In this document: positions 1-9,949 of the stretch, in pieces
How the letters are laid out: every line of letters starts with the position of its first letter
Numbering within the stretch: position 1 is the stretch's first letter
Origin: an uncultured Lachnospiraceae bacterium
GTDB lineage: Bacteria > Bacillota > Clostridia > Lachnospirales > Lachnospiraceae
NCBI GenBank assembly: GCA_945621435.1
Contig: CALZBR010000020.1
Coordinates: 1 to 41,528 of the forward strand
DNA length: 41,528 nucleotides
Direction of reading: 5' to 3'
Made by a program: the position numbers and the translations under genes
Notes under the pieces: model-generated
Told to the model about the DNA's origin: nothing
Databases searched by the model: none
What the model saw: only the letters and a program-made list of their open reading frames with translations

Positions 1-137
1 CCGATAACCTTACCCATATCGGATGCAGCTACATGAAGTTCAATGACTGTATTTCGGCCTTCTGTTCTCTCGGTCACAACAACCTCATCAGGATTGTCCA
101 CAAGCGCCCGTGCAAGTACTTCTACTAATTCCTTCAT
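1..137 (-). CDS. khpA: KH-domain RNA-binding protein KhpA (partial, cut by window edge)
   Basis: Only the first 45 residues are inside the window. They begin MKELVEVLARALVDNPDEV and reach GKVIG, the start of the GxxG loop that contacts RNA in KH domains. The family (YlqC/KhpA) is a small protein of about 75-80 residues that binds many RNAs, usually with KhpB, and affects cell division and envelope homeostasis in streptococci and related bacteria. The start ATG follows a strong GGAGGTGG site. It lies 23 bases downstream of rpsP, the standard Firmicutes order ffh-rpsP-khpA-rimM-trmD, so it is probably co-transcribed with ribosomal protein S16. The rest of the operon is expected beyond the left edge. 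Confidence 0.9.
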   Translation of the reverse strand, partial: MKELVEVLARALVDNPDEVVVTERTEGRNTVIELHVAASDMGKVI

Positions 138-160
138 AAGCCACCTCCAAAGAATGTAAT

Positions 161-406
161 TTATTTTACGATGCCAGCAACCTTGAAGAGTTTTCCAACC
201 TGCTCTGTGGGCTGAGCACCATTAGCAAGCCATTTCTTTGCAAGTTCCTCATCAATCTTGAATGTGCTGGGATCAGTGCTGGGATCGTAGGTACCGATCT
301 CCTCAATGAATCTTCCGTCTCTGGGGGAACGGGAATCGGCTACGATAATTCTATAAAAAGGAGCCTTCTTCTGTCCCATTCTTCTCAATCTGATCTTTAC
401 TGCCAT
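161..406 (-). CDS. rpsP: 30S ribosomal protein S16
   Basis: An 81-residue protein starting [20 protein letters not shown], which is the S16 signature, with the conserved core [21 protein letters not shown]16 is an early-binding small-subunit protein that stabilises 16S rRNA folding. The open frame extends 17 codons upstream, but the family always begins at MAVKIRL and that ATG has a GGAGGACAAAACA ribosome site, so I place the start at 406. It lies between ffh and khpA. The 103-base gap to ffh shows no terminator, so it is likely read as part of the ylxM-ffh transcript. Length is normal for the family. Confidence 0.97.
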   Translation of the reverse strand: MAVKIRLRRMGQKKAPFYRIIVADSRSPRDGRFIEEIGTYDPSTDPSTFKIDEELAKKWLANGAQPTEQVGKLFKVAGIVK

Positions 407-509
407 TGTTTTGTCCTCCATAAATCTTTGTATATTTTGTTTTGAGTTTGCACCCATATATGAAAATGGTATTGCTTTTGCTTACCACTATTCATCTGTT
501 GAATCATCC

Positions 510-1880
510 TCAGAAAGGAAATCCGCCGCCCTTCATTCCGGGGAAGCCGCCGAACATTCCTCTCTTATGTTTTCCGCCTCCGGTAAACTGCTTCATCATT
601 TTCTGGCTCTGTTCAAACTGCTTGATAAATCTGTTTACCACAGCGACATCTACGCCGGCACCCTTTGCAATTCTGTACTTTCTCTGTGGATTCAAAAGCT
701 TTGGATTACTCCGTTCCGCTTTCGTCATGGAGAGAACAATCGCCTCCATATGACTCAGCTGTTTTTCATCCACCATGGATTCCAGATTTGCACCCTTCAG
801 TCCCATTCCCGGCAGCATGCTAAGGATACTTGACAATCCTCCCATGTTGCGCATTTGCTTCATGCTTTCCAGGTAGTCTTCAAAATCGAATTTCCCCTTC
901 TTCATTCTGCCGGCCATCTCACGACTTTTTTCTTCATCTATGTCAATACTCTCCTGGGCTTTCTCTATCAGGGAAAGTACATCTCCCATGCCCAGAATAC
1001 GATTTGCCATCCGATCCGGATAAAACTGCTCCATATCGGAAAGCTTCTCACCCATTCCAACATACAGAATAGGTCTGCCGGTGACTGCCTTTATGGAAAG
1101 AGCCGCACCGCCTCTGGTATCGCCATCCAGCTTTGTAAGGATAACTCCGTCGAGGCCGACCTTTTCATCAAATTCCTTTGCCACATTCACGGCATCCTGA
1201 CCGGTCATGGCATCTACCACCAGAATGGTCTGATGTACAGTGACCCCGGATTTGACATCCTGAAGCTCCGCCATCATATCTTCATCCACATGAAGCCGTC
1301 CGGCAGTATCCAGAATCACCACATTATGACCGTTCTTCTCCGCATAAGCAATTGCTTCTCTCGCAATCTCCACAGGCTTATGATCCGTGCCCATCTCAAA
1401 GACATCGACTTCCTGCTTCTTACCGTTTATCTTTAACTGCTCTATAGCTGCCGGCCGATAAATATCACATGCTACTAACAGAGACTTTTTCCCTTTGGTT
1501 TTCAACTTTCCTGCGAGCTTTGCCGTAGCAGTTGTCTTACCTGCACCCTGAAGTCCGACCATCATGATCACAGTGATGGACTTACCGGGCTGCATCGCAA
1601 TCTCAGTAGTCTCGCTTCCCATAAGGGAAATCAGTTCCTCGTTAACAATCTTTATAACCATCTGTCCGGGGTTCAGACCGTTCATCACGTCCTGCCCCAC
1701 CGCACGTTCTTCCACTGACTTTACAAATTGCTTTACGACTTTGAAGTTAACATCCGCCTCCAGCAGCGCCATTTTTACTTCCTTTAACGCTGCCTTGACA
1801 TCTTCCTCCGTAAGTCGCCCCTTACTTCGAAGCTTTTTAAATACATTTTGAAGTTTGTCTGTTAAGCTTTCAAATGCCAC
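510..1880 (-). CDS. ffh: Signal recognition particle protein Ffh
   Basis: A 456-residue GTPase with the full SRP54 layout. It has an N-terminal helical bundle, then the G domain with P-loop GLQGAGKTT (about 109-117), DTAGR and TKLDG, then a methionine-rich M domain with LPGMG that binds 4.5S RNA and signal sequences. It ends in a Gly/Phe/Met tail (GFPGMKGGGFPF). Ffh targets nascent membrane and secreted proteins to FtsY and the Sec translocon. The start is GTG at 1880, preceded by AAGGAG with 6-base spacing. It sits 33 bases after ylxM, its usual partner. Its receptor FtsY is encoded about 3 kb away at 4667-5641. No 4.5S RNA gene was recognised in the window. Confidence 0.98.
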   Translation of the reverse strand: MAFESLTDKLQNVFKKLRSKGRLTEEDVKAALKEVKMALLEADVNFKVVKQFVKSVEERAVGQDVMNGLNPGQMVIKIVNEELISLMGSETTEIAMQPGKSITVIMMVGLQGAGKTTATAKLAGKLKTKGKKSLLVACDIYRPAAIEQLKINGKKQEVDVFEMGTDHKPVEIAREAIAYAEKNGHNVVILDTAGRLHVDEDMMAELQDVKSGVTVHQTILVVDAMTGQDAVNVAKEFDEKVGLDGVILTKLDGDTRGGAALSIKAVTGRPILYVGMGEKLSDMEQFYPDRMANRILGMGDVLSLIEKAQESIDIDEEKSREMAGRMKKGKFDFEDYLESMKQMRNMGGLSSILSMLPGMGLKGANLESMVDEKQLSHMEAIVLSMTKAERSNPKLLNPQRKYRIAKGAGVDVAVVNRFIKQFEQSQKMMKQFTGGGKHKRGMFGGFPGMKGGGFPF

Positions 1881-1913
1881 TTGCTTCTCCTTTTACAGAA
1901 CCGAATCTAAACA

Positions 1914-2261
1914 CTATAATTCTTCAAGCAGTTCCCGGGAAAGATTCCCGATTTGTTTTAAATTACTTTGCATCACAGATGTATCCCCACCTGCCTCTGC
2001 AAGCTTTTGAATCCTGCCTACCGTTTGCTTGGCTTTGGAAAATCTTTCCACCAGGTGCAGTCTGTCTTCATAATCCTGCAAAATCCTGTCACAGCGTTTT
2101 ATCAGATCATGAACACCCTGTCTGCTGATACCCTTTTCTTCTGCAATCTCGCCAAGCGACATGTCGTTATACAATGCATCTTCATACACGTTTCGCTGAT
2201 GCTCTGTCAACAATTCACCGTAGAAATCAAATAACATCGTCTGTTCGTAAAGCTTATCCAT
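1914..2261 (-). CDS. ylxM: YlxM-family helix-turn-helix protein, SRP accessory
   Basis: A 115-residue protein with the YlxM pattern: an N-terminal LFDFYGELLTEHQRNVYEDA segment and a sigma-70 region-4-like helix-turn-helix (LGEIAEEKGISRQGVHDLIK). YlxM (UPF0122) is encoded next to ffh in most Firmicutes and stimulates SRP GTPase function in streptococci. An upstream start at 2285 is possible, but MDKLYEQ at 2261 follows AGGCGGAG at good spacing and matches the family N terminus, so I chose it. A clear promoter lies at 2346-2374. This is therefore the first gene of ylxM-ffh-rpsP-khpA. Confidence 0.93.
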   Translation of the reverse strand: MDKLYEQTMLFDFYGELLTEHQRNVYEDALYNDMSLGEIAEEKGISRQGVHDLIKRCDRILQDYEDRLHLVERFSKAKQTVGRIQKLAEAGGDTSVMQSNLKQIGNLSRELLEEL

Positions 2262-2345
2262 CCATCGGCTCCGCCTTCCGATCATATGACCTTTCTTATG
2301 CTGAACATAGCAATCCTAATCTTTCACTACTCAGCAACCTTGCCT

Positions 2346-2374
2346 ATATTACTATACATTTGAACCGGTGTCAA
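2346..2374 (-). promoter_or_regulatory. Sigma-A promoter of the ylxM-ffh-rpsP operon
   Basis: On the minus strand TTGACA (2369-2374) is followed after exactly 17 bases by TAATAT (2346-2351). That gives a perfect -35 box and a good -10 box, about 85 bases ahead of the ylxM start. Three further TGTCAA copies lie just upstream (see findings). Confidence 0.85.
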
Positions 2375-2435
2375 GTATTTTTTCTTGACACTATTTTTGA
2401 CAGCTTTTTTGACAGTAAATTTCCCGGTAACTCTT

Positions 2436-3335
2436 TTATAATTTCTCGCTGAAAATATTCTTGTATCCCTCTCCGAATATCTCGCTTGCACTGGTAACTA
2501 TCATAAAAGCTCCGGGATCCTCCTGACGAACTATTTCTTCCGCCTTAGGTGAAAGTTGCTTTTTCATAACACAGAAGATAACCTGCTTCTCTTTTCCACT
2601 GTATGCGCCTACGCCGGATATATAGGTAACACCGATATCCAGCTCCTCCAACAATCTCACCGTGATAGCTTCCGGTCTGTCGCTGATGATGTAAATCATT
2701 TTGGCTCCGTCCCTGCCATACAGAACTACATCCAGTAAAACCGAATTTACCACAACCACAAGGCCTGCATACAGTGCCACATCCACATTTCGAAAGATCA
2801 GTGCCGACACTGCAACAACCGCCGCATCTACCAGCAGGAACAAAAAACCTGTCTTTAAGTGCGGGTATTTTAACCGCAGGAGTTTTACCACGATATCCAT
2901 TCCGCCCGTTGTTGCTCCGGCCTTAAAAGCCAGCCCGATTCCCAAGGTCATCATTCCCCCTCCGGTAACCGCCGCAAGAAACAGGTCTGTGGTTATCGGT
3001 CCGTATGGTGCAAAGATGTTGATAAAAAACGAAGTGAGTGCAGTACAATATATCGTTGACAAAATAAACTTCAAACCAAACTTCCACATTCCCACTGCCA
3101 GAATGGGAATGTTCATCAGTAATACCAAGGTACCCGTTTCCAGCTTTATGATTCTGTTTAGTATAATAGATATTCCTGTAACTCCTCCCGGCACCAACGA
3201 ATTGGGATCCAGAAAGAAACTGATTGCTGCCGCATACATGGCAGCTGCCAGGGTTATCCTGGCATAATCTAGCAGTCTTCTCTTTGGGCTCTTTTTTACC
3301 TCATACTTTATTTCGTTTTGCTGTTCCCTAGTCAT
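2436..3335 (-). CDS. YitT-family membrane protein (DUF161/DUF2179)
   Basis: A 299-residue integral membrane protein. About five hydrophobic segments fill residues 20-190, with typical YitT motifs (LVPGGVTGISII, KAGATTGGMDI). A soluble C-terminal DUF2179 domain of about 80 residues follows (MIYIISDRPEAITVRLLEEL, and GVGAYSGKEKQVIFCV). The family is widespread in Firmicutes. Its biochemical function is not settled, and transport is only inferred. The first ATG at 3353 has no ribosome site. The ATG at 3335 follows AAAAGGA, so it is preferred. The gene lies 25 bases after a terminator-like hairpin with no promoter between, so it may depend on read-through from ilvA. The downstream ylxM operon has its own promoter. 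Confidence 0.88.
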   Translation of the reverse strand: MTREQQNEIKYEVKKSPKRRLLDYARITLAAAMYAAAISFFLDPNSLVPGGVTGISIILNRIIKLETGTLVLLMNIPILAVGMWKFGLKFILSTIYCTALTSFFINIFAPYGPITTDLFLAAVTGGGMMTLGIGLAFKAGATTGGMDIVVKLLRLKYPHLKTGFLFLLVDAAVVAVSALIFRNVDVALYAGLVVVVNSVLLDVVLYGRDGAKMIYIISDRPEAITVRLLEELDIGVTYISGVGAYSGKEKQVIFCVMKKQLSPKAEEIVRQEDPGAFMIVTSASEIFGEGYKNIFSEKL

Positions 3336-3360
3336 AGTTTCATTCCTTTTCATTTACTCA

Positions 3361-3391
3361 AAAATCCGCATAATTAGAATATGCGGATTTT
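3361..3391 (-). terminator. Intrinsic terminator after ilvA (possible attenuator before the yitT-family gene)
   Basis: A perfect 12-bp stem (AAAATCCGCATA with its complement) closes a 7-base loop. On the minus strand it runs into TTTTT. It ends the plsX-to-ilvA transcript. Because the stem is A/T-rich at its base, it could work in both directions. Confidence 0.85.
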
Positions 3392-3422
3392 AAAAGCGAA
3401 TTCATGCATCAAATAAATTCAA

Positions 3423-4643
3423 TCAAATATTTGTAGTTACGATGCGGGGACGATAGCCTTCTTTTTCCAACGCAGACAGAATCTGCGCCTTGTGTTCGGA
3501 GCCGAAGGCTTCCAGCGTGATTCGCAGTTCCACTGCCGCATTACGGTTGATGGATACAAACTGATTGTGCTCCAGCTTGATCACGTTGCCGTTGATACCT
3601 GCGATCACACCTGCCACGCGGCTCAGTTCACCCGGCTTATCCGGAAGCAATACAGACACCGTAAAGATTCTGTCTCTCAGAATCAATCCCTGTTGTACCA
3701 CAGAAGACATGGTAATAACATCCATATTGCCACCGCTCAGGATGGAAACAATTTTTTTATCCTTTACATCTAAATGCTTCAAAGCTGCCACCGTCAGAAG
3801 ACCGGAGTTTTCAACTACCATCTTGTGGTTTTCCACCATATCCAGAAATGCAACCACCAGTTCCTTATCGTCTATGGTGATGATATCATCCAGATTTTGT
3901 TTAATATAGGGGAATAACTTTCCTCCGGGTGTCTTCACTGCGGTACCGTCGGCAATGGTGTTGACTCCCGGAAGTGTCACTACCTTTCCCGCCGCCAGCG
4001 AGGCTTTCATGCAAGCCGCCTCCGCCGGCTCCACGCCGATCACCTTAATCTTTGGATTCAAGAGCTTTGCAAGCGTGGATACGCCTGTTGCCAGCCCTCC
4101 TCCACCGATCGGTACCAGAATATAATCTACCAGCGGCAGTTCCTTAACAATCTCCATCGCTATGGTTCCCTGACCGGTAGCCACGGCAAGGTCATCAAAG
4201 GGATGAATAAAGGTATATCCATGTTCTTCCGCAAGCTCATAAGCCTTCGCACATGCCTCATCATAAACATCACCCCAAAGTACCACCTCGGCACCATAGC
4301 TCTTGGTTCTGTTAACCTTAATCAGGGGTGTAGTAGTGGGCATCACAATAGTTGCCTTTGCTCCATAACACTTAGCCGCATACGCAACTCCCTGGGCGTG
4401 ATTCCCTGCGGAAGCCGTAATCAGCCCCTTTGCTCTCTCTTCTTCGGTGAGAGTGCTCATCTTATAATAGGCACCTCTCACCTTATATGCACCTGTGAAT
4501 TGCATATTTTCCGGCTTTAAATAAACCTTATTACCGGTCTGATTGCTGAAATAATCACTGTATACAAGTTTCGTTTCAAGGGTAACTCTTCCGACCACCT
4601 CGGAAGCTTCCTCAAATCTGTCAAGTGTTAGCATATCTTTCAT
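3423..4643 (-). CDS. ilvA: Threonine ammonia-lyase (threonine dehydratase)
   Basis: A 406-residue PLP enzyme that converts L-threonine to 2-oxobutanoate and ammonia, feeding isoleucine synthesis or catabolism. The PLP lysine lies in FTGAYKVRGA (Lys54). The glycine-rich phosphate loop is VPIGGGGLATG, and SAGNHAQGVAYAA is the conserved Asn loop. Residues from about 330 form one ACT domain (FTVSVLLPDKPGELSRVAGV). A single ACT domain and about 400 residues fit the short clostridial form rather than the long E. coli IlvA with two regulatory repeats. It could be named tdcB by other schemes. It is 23 bases downstream of ftsY, in the same transcript as smc, and is followed by a terminator. Confidence 0.93.
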   Translation of the reverse strand: MKDMLTLDRFEEASEVVGRVTLETKLVYSDYFSNQTGNKVYLKPENMQFTGAYKVRGAYYKMSTLTEEERAKGLITASAGNHAQGVAYAAKCYGAKATIVMPTTTPLIKVNRTKSYGAEVVLWGDVYDEACAKAYELAEEHGYTFIHPFDDLAVATGQGTIAMEIVKELPLVDYILVPIGGGGLATGVSTLAKLLNPKIKVIGVEPAEAACMKASLAAGKVVTLPGVNTIADGTAVKTPGGKLFPYIKQNLDDIITIDDKELVVAFLDMVENHKMVVENSGLLTVAALKHLDVKDKKIVSILSGGNMDVITMSSVVQQGLILRDRIFTVSVLLPDKPGELSRVAGVIAGINGNVIKLEHNQFVSINRNAAVELRITLEAFGSEHKAQILSALEKEGYRPRIVTTNI

Positions 4644-4666
4644 CTCTTTTATCTCCGTATATTAAC

Positions 4667-5641
4667 CTATTCTTCGGCACTCAACGCTTCCTCAGCCGGA
4701 CCGCCTTCCTCGTTCTTTACATCAAACAACGCGTTTACGAACTCATCGGAGTCGAACTTCTGTAGATCATCAATGCTTTCTCCCACGCCGATATATTTGA
4801 CAGGAACCTGAAGCTCCGACTGAATGGCAACCGCAATACCACCCTTAGCAGTACCGTCCATCTTGGTGAGAATAATACCGGTCAATTCTGCCACATCACC
4901 GAATTCTCTCGCCTGTACAAGCGCATTCTGTCCGGTAGTTCCATCCAGCACAATCAGATTCTCTCTATGTGCGTCCGGAAACTCCCTGTCAATAATGCGG
5001 TTCATCTTTCGCAATTCTTCCATCAGGTTCTTCTTATTGTGCAAACGTCCCGCTGTATCAATCAAAAGCACGTCAACGCCTCTGGCTTTAGCCGCAGACA
5101 CAGCATCATATACCACACTGGCCGGGTCGGCACCTTCCACACCGCCCACCATGGGAACATCAGCCCGTCTTGCCCACTCTGCCAATTGGTCACCGGCCGC
5201 CGCCCGGAAGGTATCCGCAGCGGCGATGAGAACCTTTCTCTTCTGATTCTTCAGCTTACCTGCCAGTTTGCCTACAGAGGTAGTCTTTCCAACCCCGTTA
5301 ACACCGATCACCATGACAACCGACTGCTTTTCCTCAAACTCATAAGCTGTCTCATCAACCTTCATCTGTTCTTTGATACTGTCTACCAGGAGCTGCTTAC
5401 ACTCCATGGGTTCCTTGATATGTTTTTCTTTAATCTGTTCCTTTAGTCTTTCCAAAATATCATTGGTTGCGGAAACACCGATATCCCCCATAATCAGGAT
5501 TTCTTCCAACTCTTCAAAGAATTCATCATCAATAGAGGAAAATCCGCTGAATACGGCATCTATTCCACGCACAATGCTGTTTCTTGTTTTGGCAAGTCCT
5601 GCTTTTAATCTGGCAAAAAAACCTAATTTTTCTTCAGACAT
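4667..5641 (-). CDS. ftsY: SRP receptor GTPase FtsY
   Basis: A 324-residue SRP-family GTPase with helical N domain, P-loop GVNGVGKTT (113-121), the DTFRAAA insertion motif, DTAGRLHNK and TKMDGTAKGG. FtsY is the membrane-associated receptor that docks Ffh-ribosome complexes at the Sec translocon. It has only a short N-terminal extension instead of the long acidic A domain of E. coli, as usual for Firmicutes. The start ATG follows AAAGGAG. It lies 32 bases after smc, the classical smc-ftsY pair, and before ilvA. Paralogy with ffh at 510-1880 is visible, but the FtsY-specific motifs separate the two. Confidence 0.97.
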   Translation of the reverse strand: MSEEKLGFFARLKAGLAKTRNSIVRGIDAVFSGFSSIDDEFFEELEEILIMGDIGVSATNDILERLKEQIKEKHIKEPMECKQLLVDSIKEQMKVDETAYEFEEKQSVVMVIGVNGVGKTTSVGKLAGKLKNQKRKVLIAAADTFRAAAGDQLAEWARRADVPMVGGVEGADPASVVYDAVSAAKARGVDVLLIDTAGRLHNKKNLMEELRKMNRIIDREFPDAHRENLIVLDGTTGQNALVQAREFGDVAELTGIILTKMDGTAKGGIAVAIQSELQVPVKYIGVGESIDDLQKFDSDEFVNALFDVKNEEGGPAEEALSAEE

Positions 5642-5673
5642 ATTTGCAATCTCCTTTCCCTGCTTAAGGCTTC

Positions 5674-8600
5674 TTAGTCCGAAAGATCCTTGTCGATCAA
5701 ATTCACACTTACAAGCGTAGATACACCTTTTTCCTGCATCGTTATGCCATACAGACGATCCACCTGCTCCATGGTTCCTCTTCTGTGCGTAATAACGATA
5801 AACTGGGTATTTTTCGTCAATTTATGTAAGTATTTTGCAAATCTTCCCACATTGGAATCATCCAGCGCCGCCTCAATCTCATCCAGCAGGCAGAACGGTG
5901 AAGGCTTCAGATTCTGAATTGCAAAGAGCAGAGAAATAGCTGTCAGAGCCTTCTCACCACCGGAAAGCTGCATCATATTCTGCAATTTCTTTCCCGGAGG
6001 CTGTGCAATAATACGGATTCCCGCTTCCAGAATATCCTCGTCCTCCATCAGTTCCAGAGTTCCCTTACCTCCGCCAAACAATTCTTTGAATACCTTATCG
6101 AATTCACGATTGATATATTCAAACTTTTCCGTGAACTGTTTTCTCATCGCGGTATCCAGTTCCTCAATGATGCCTTCCAGCGTCTTTTCCGCTTCCACAA
6201 GGTCATCCCGCTGTGTGCTCATAAATGTAAATCGTTCCATCAGATTCTTGTAGTCTTCAATGGCATTTACATTAACATCACCGAGCTTTTTAATCTGTTC
6301 CTTCAGTCCGAAAATCTCCTTTTTCATGGCAGAAAGATCAGTCAGATTCTCATCGCGGATCGCAGATGCATCACTCAGCGTAATCTCGTACTCATTCCAC
6401 ATGTAGTTGATCTGACTCTCCATGCCATCTTCCAGCTTTTCCTTCTGGGCATTCAGCCTGTATACTTCCTTGTCCAGGGCTGACATCTTTTCTGACATCT
6501 CTTCTCTGGTTGTAAAAAAGCTCTTCTGCTTTACGGTCAGTTCTTCTTTGTGAGAAATACTGTCTTTCAGCTTTACTTCGGACTCATTTTGCGTATCATA
6601 GGAGGCTTCTATCGTCTTTTCAATTTCCTGAATGTTAATCCGTTTCTGTTCCGCTTCCTGATGATTCTTCTCCAGCGCATCTAAGATTTCTGCAAGTTCC
6701 GCTCTGAAACGCCCCAGCTCCTCGTCGATACGATTGGCGTTAGCCTGCTTAAATCCCTGGGTCTGACGCATTTTTTCCACTTTCAGCTCCCATTCGGTAA
6801 CAAGCGCCGAGACCTCCGTTTCCTGTTTTCTCTTATCATCAAGCTCCTGCTGATACCCGTTAATCTTTTCCTGTGTTTCTTTTTCCAGCGTCTCACTGCC
6901 AGTCAGTTCCTTCTGGATATTCTCTTTATCATTCCTGATTTCAAGAACCTTTTCTTCAATCTCTTTCTCTTCGAGCTTCAGGGAAGCAACCCCTTCCACA
7001 TCCTCTTCCATGCGTTCCCGGGCCTGACTGATATTTAATCTGATGGTATTTTGTTCAATAGACTTTTTCTGGAGTTCCGTCTTGACATTCTCCAGCTCCA
7101 TCCGAAGTTTGTTTCTCCCTGCTTTTGTTTCATCAATCTCACGGTTCAAAGCATCAATGGCTGCCAATAATTTCCGGACACTCTTTTCGAGTTCGGACAC
7201 CTCCCGACGTCTCCCCAGCAGATTACTGTTATTTTTGAAAGCACCACCACTGATAGCACCGCCGGGTACCAGCAATTCACCTTCCAGGGTAACCATTCTG
7301 ATACCGTAATCATACTTTCTGGCAATTTTTACCGCATTATCTACATTGTCAACAACTACGATTCGTCCCAACATCGCTTTCGCAACGCTGCGATACTCTT
7401 GCTGTGTCTGTACCAGTTCATCAGCCATTCCGATGACACCCTTTTCCTTCAGGGACTCAGGATTCTTGAATTCCTGAGGATTGTTGATACTGGTAAGGGG
7501 AAGGAATGTGGCTCGTCCCAAGCGATTTTCCTTTAGAAAGCGAATCATTTTCTTCGCAGTTTCTTCATCATCCGTTACAATATTCTGTATATTACCGCCA
7601 AGCGCTGTCTCAATCGCTGTTTCGTACTTCTTTTCGACTTTAACAATGTCTGCCACTACACCGATAATACCGGGATTCTTTTCCTTCTGTTCCATGACTT
7701 TCTTGACACTGCCGCCATAGCCTTCGTATCTCTCTGTCAGATTGGACAAAGTATCCAGTTTGGATTTCTCCATGTGATAGGCGTTCTGGGTCTCACGGAG
7801 CTTCGAATCTTTCCTGGTCAGCTCCTCCCTTGCATCTCCGAGTGCCAGTTCTATGGAAGCCTCCTTTTCAGTGAGTAAACGAATCTCTTCTGTTACTGCC
7901 TCAAATTTCTCCCCCATCTTGCGAATATTTTCTTCTCTGGCAGCTTCGTCTGATTTTGCGCGAAGCAATCGTGAATTAAGCTCTGCTTTTCGAATATTCA
8001 CCTGCTCCATCATGGTATCAAAGCGCCCCATTCTCGACTTAATAGCCGCTCTTTGATTCAATTCTCCGATGATGGTATTCTTGCCTTCTTCAATGGCGCT
8101 GTTCAGTTCTGCAATCTTTGTCTGAAGGTCATTCAATCTGTTTCTCTGTTCTTCTGCCTTTTGAATGATTTCCTGCATCTGAACATCAGCTTCACTTTTT
8201 TCAGACAATATACCGGCTCTATCTTTTTCTTTTACCGCAATCTCGTTTTCCAGGGCAAGCTTACGGTTGTTCAGGTGGGCTTCACTGCCTCTGGCAGAAT
8301 TTATCTGCTCCTTCAGCACATTCATTTCACCTTCCAGCTTACCGCGCATCAATCCGGTATCTGTCACTGTACTTCTGGTCTGTTCAATGATCACCTCTAG
8401 GCTTTCTATTTCCGCCTGTATTCTCTCGTATTCTTCTTTGATCTTCTCATACTTTTCACCGGTTTCTGCCAGTTCACCGCCTGCCAGCCTGCACTTTTCT
8501 TCCACCTGTACAAGTTGTTCTCGAATATGCGCATTCTCCAAAAGGAATACATTCACATCCAGGGTCTTCAGTTCTTCTCTTTTTCGCAGATATATCTTTG

Positions 8601-9234
8601 CCGTTTCAGACTGTTTTTCCAGAGGACCAACCTGTTTTTCCAATTCGGCAAGAATATCGTTGACACGAACAAGGTTCTGTTTCTCCACAGCCAGCTTGTC
8701 CTGCGCAGCAGCTTTTCTCCGCTTGAATTTAACGATACCGGCTGCCTCGTCGAAAAGTTCACGCCTCTCTTCCGGTTTTCCGCTCAGGATCTTATCAATC
8801 TGCCCCTGCCCGATGATGGAATAACCTTCCTTACCGATACCGGTATCGTAGAACAATTCATTTACGTCCTTTAAACGGCAAGGACTGCCATTGATCAGAT
8901 ATTCACTTTCCCCGGAACGGTAGATACGTCTTGCAACCGTGACTTCATCAAAGTCAATCGCCAGCTGATGATCCGCATTATCCAAAGTAATGGAAACATA
9001 AGCATAACTCAAGGGCTTCCGGTTCTCTGTACCCGAGAAAATGACATCCTGCATGCTGGAACCACGCAGCTGCTTAACACGCTGTTCTCCCAATACCCAG
9101 CGCACTGCATCCGCTACGTTACTTTTTCCGCTGCCATTCGGTCCCACAATTCCGGTAATACCATTGTGAAACTGAAAGTTTATTTTGTTGGCAAATGATT
9201 TAAACCCCTGTACCTCAATACTTTTTAAATACAT
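5674..9234 (-). CDS. smc: Chromosome segregation ATPase SMC
   Basis: A 1186-residue SMC protein. The N-terminal ATPase half has P-loop GPNGSGKSN (31-39). It is followed by a long coiled coil, a hinge near residues 510-670 ([20 protein letters not shown]), a second coiled coil, and the C-terminal half with signature [10 protein letters not shown] (1090 onward) and Walker [12 protein letters not shown] (about 1117-1127). SMC dimers with ScpA and ScpB extrude and organise chromosome loops. Length and layout are those of the B. subtilis protein. Its start overlaps the 3' end of rnc by 20 bases, implying translational coupling. ftsY follows immediately. Confidence 0.98.
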   Translation of the reverse strand: MYLKSIEVQGFKSFANKINFQFHNGITGIVGPNGSGKSNVADAVRWVLGEQRVKQLRGSSMQDVIFSGTENRKPLSYAYVSITLDNADHQLAIDFDEVTVARRIYRSGESEYLINGSPCRLKDVNELFYDTGIGKEGYSIIGQGQIDKILSGKPEERRELFDEAAGIVKFKRRKAAAQDKLAVEKQNLVRVNDILAELEKQVGPLEKQSETAKIYLRKREELKTLDVNVFLLENAHIREQLVQVEEKCRLAGGELAETGEKYEKIKEEYERIQAEIESLEVIIEQTRSTVTDTGLMRGKLEGEMNVLKEQINSARGSEAHLNNRKLALENEIAVKEKDRAGILSEKSEADVQMQEIIQKAEEQRNRLNDLQTKIAELNSAIEEGKNTIIGELNQRAAIKSRMGRFDTMMEQVNIRKAELNSRLLRAKSDEAAREENIRKMGEKFEAVTEEIRLLTEKEASIELALGDAREELTRKDSKLRETQNAYHMEKSKLDTLSNLTERYEGYGGSVKKVMEQKEKNPGIIGVVADIVKVEKKYETAIETALGGNIQNIVTDDEETAKKMIRFLKENRLGRATFLPLTSINNPQEFKNPESLKEKGVIGMADELVQTQQEYRSVAKAMLGRIVVVDNVDNAVKIARKYDYGIRMVTLEGELLVPGGAISGGAFKNNSNLLGRRREVSELEKSVRKLLAAIDALNREIDETKAGRNKLRMELENVKTELQKKSIEQNTIRLNISQARERMEEDVEGVASLKLEEKEIEEKVLEIRNDKENIQKELTGSETLEKETQEKINGYQQELDDKRKQETEVSALVTEWELKVEKMRQTQGFKQANANRIDEELGRFRAELAEILDALEKNHQEAEQKRINIQEIEKTIEASYDTQNESEVKLKDSISHKEELTVKQKSFFTTREEMSEKMSALDKEVYRLNAQKEKLEDGMESQINYMWNEYEITLSDASAIRDENLTDLSAMKKEIFGLKEQIKKLGDVNVNAIEDYKNLMERFTFMSTQRDDLVEAEKTLEGIIEELDTAMRKQFTEKFEYINREFDKVFKELFGGGKGTLELMEDEDILEAGIRIIAQPPGKKLQNMMQLSGGEKALTAISLLFAIQNLKPSPFCLLDEIEAALDDSNVGRFAKYLHKLTKNTQFIVITHRRGTMEQVDRLYGITMQEKGVSTLVSVNLIDKDLSD

Positions 9235-9928
9235 ATCCTTTATCCCTCAACTGTAGCAAAGTATTGTATGCCGCCTGCTGCTCTGCCGCTTTTTTGGTTC
9301 TCCCAACCCCTTCTCCCATGGGGGTTCCCTCCATACATACACGTACATGAAAGGTTTTTTCATGTTCCGGACCACTTTCCTCAAGCAACTCGTAACTAAA
9401 CTCTTTTTTCAATTGTCCTTGAATAAGTTCCTGCAGATTACTCTTACTGTCATAAAACAGCTGCTTATCTTCCAAATCAGCAAGCACAAATTTATCGATA
9501 AACTCCTTTGCGGGAACCATTCCTCCGTCTATATAAATCGCACCTATGACAGCCTCCACCGCATCTGCGATAATACTCTCCCTGTTACGTCCGCCGGTGC
9601 CTTCCTCCCCCTTCCCCAGGAGTAAGAACTTACCCAATTCCAAGTCTTTTGCACAAAAGGCAAGCGAAGGCTCACATACCATAGAGGCTCGCATCTTGGT
9701 TAATTGTCCTTCCGGCATTCTCGGGTTCTTCTTGTAAAGGAACTCACTTGAAACAAGTTCCAAAACAGCATCGCCCAAAAATTCCAGTCGTTCATAATTA
9801 CCTGTTTTATTTATTTTCTGCTCATTTGCGTAGGAGCTGTGTGTCATGGCCTGCTTCAGGAGCTGAATATTCTGAAACTGATAGCCCACACGGCGTTCCA
9901 GCTCTTCTAGGTTATATTCATTCGGCAT
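9215..9928 (-). CDS. rnc: Ribonuclease III
   Basis: A 237-residue protein with the RNase III signature ERLEFLGDAVL (about 46-56), the second catalytic acidic region (DAVEAVIGAIYIDGG) and a C-terminal double-stranded RNA-binding domain (about 160-230, ending in GRTKKAAEQQAAYNTL). It cleaves double-stranded RNA in rRNA precursors and some mRNAs. The start follows AAGGACG. A long hairpin sits just 21 bases ahead of the start codon (9950-9978). The order plsX-acpP-rnc-smc-ftsY is conserved in Firmicutes, and the stop overlaps the smc start. Confidence 0.97.
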   Translation of the reverse strand: MPNEYNLEELERRVGYQFQNIQLLKQAMTHSSYANEQKINKTGNYERLEFLGDAVLELVSSEFLYKKNPRMPEGQLTKMRASMVCEPSLAFCAKDLELGKFLLLGKGEEGTGGRNRESIIADAVEAVIGAIYIDGGMVPAKEFIDKFVLADLEDKQLFYDSKSNLQELIQGQLKKEFSYELLEESGPEHEKTFHVRVCMEGTPMGEGVGRTKKAAEQQAAYNTLLQLRDKGYVFKKY

Positions 9929-9949
9929 AATTATCGTCCTTCTAAAACA

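Noticed and set aside
2409..2440. Plus-strand promoter (TTGACA followed by TATAAT)
   Set aside because: The spacing is about 22 bases, too long, and it would only drive antisense RNA into the YitT-family gene.
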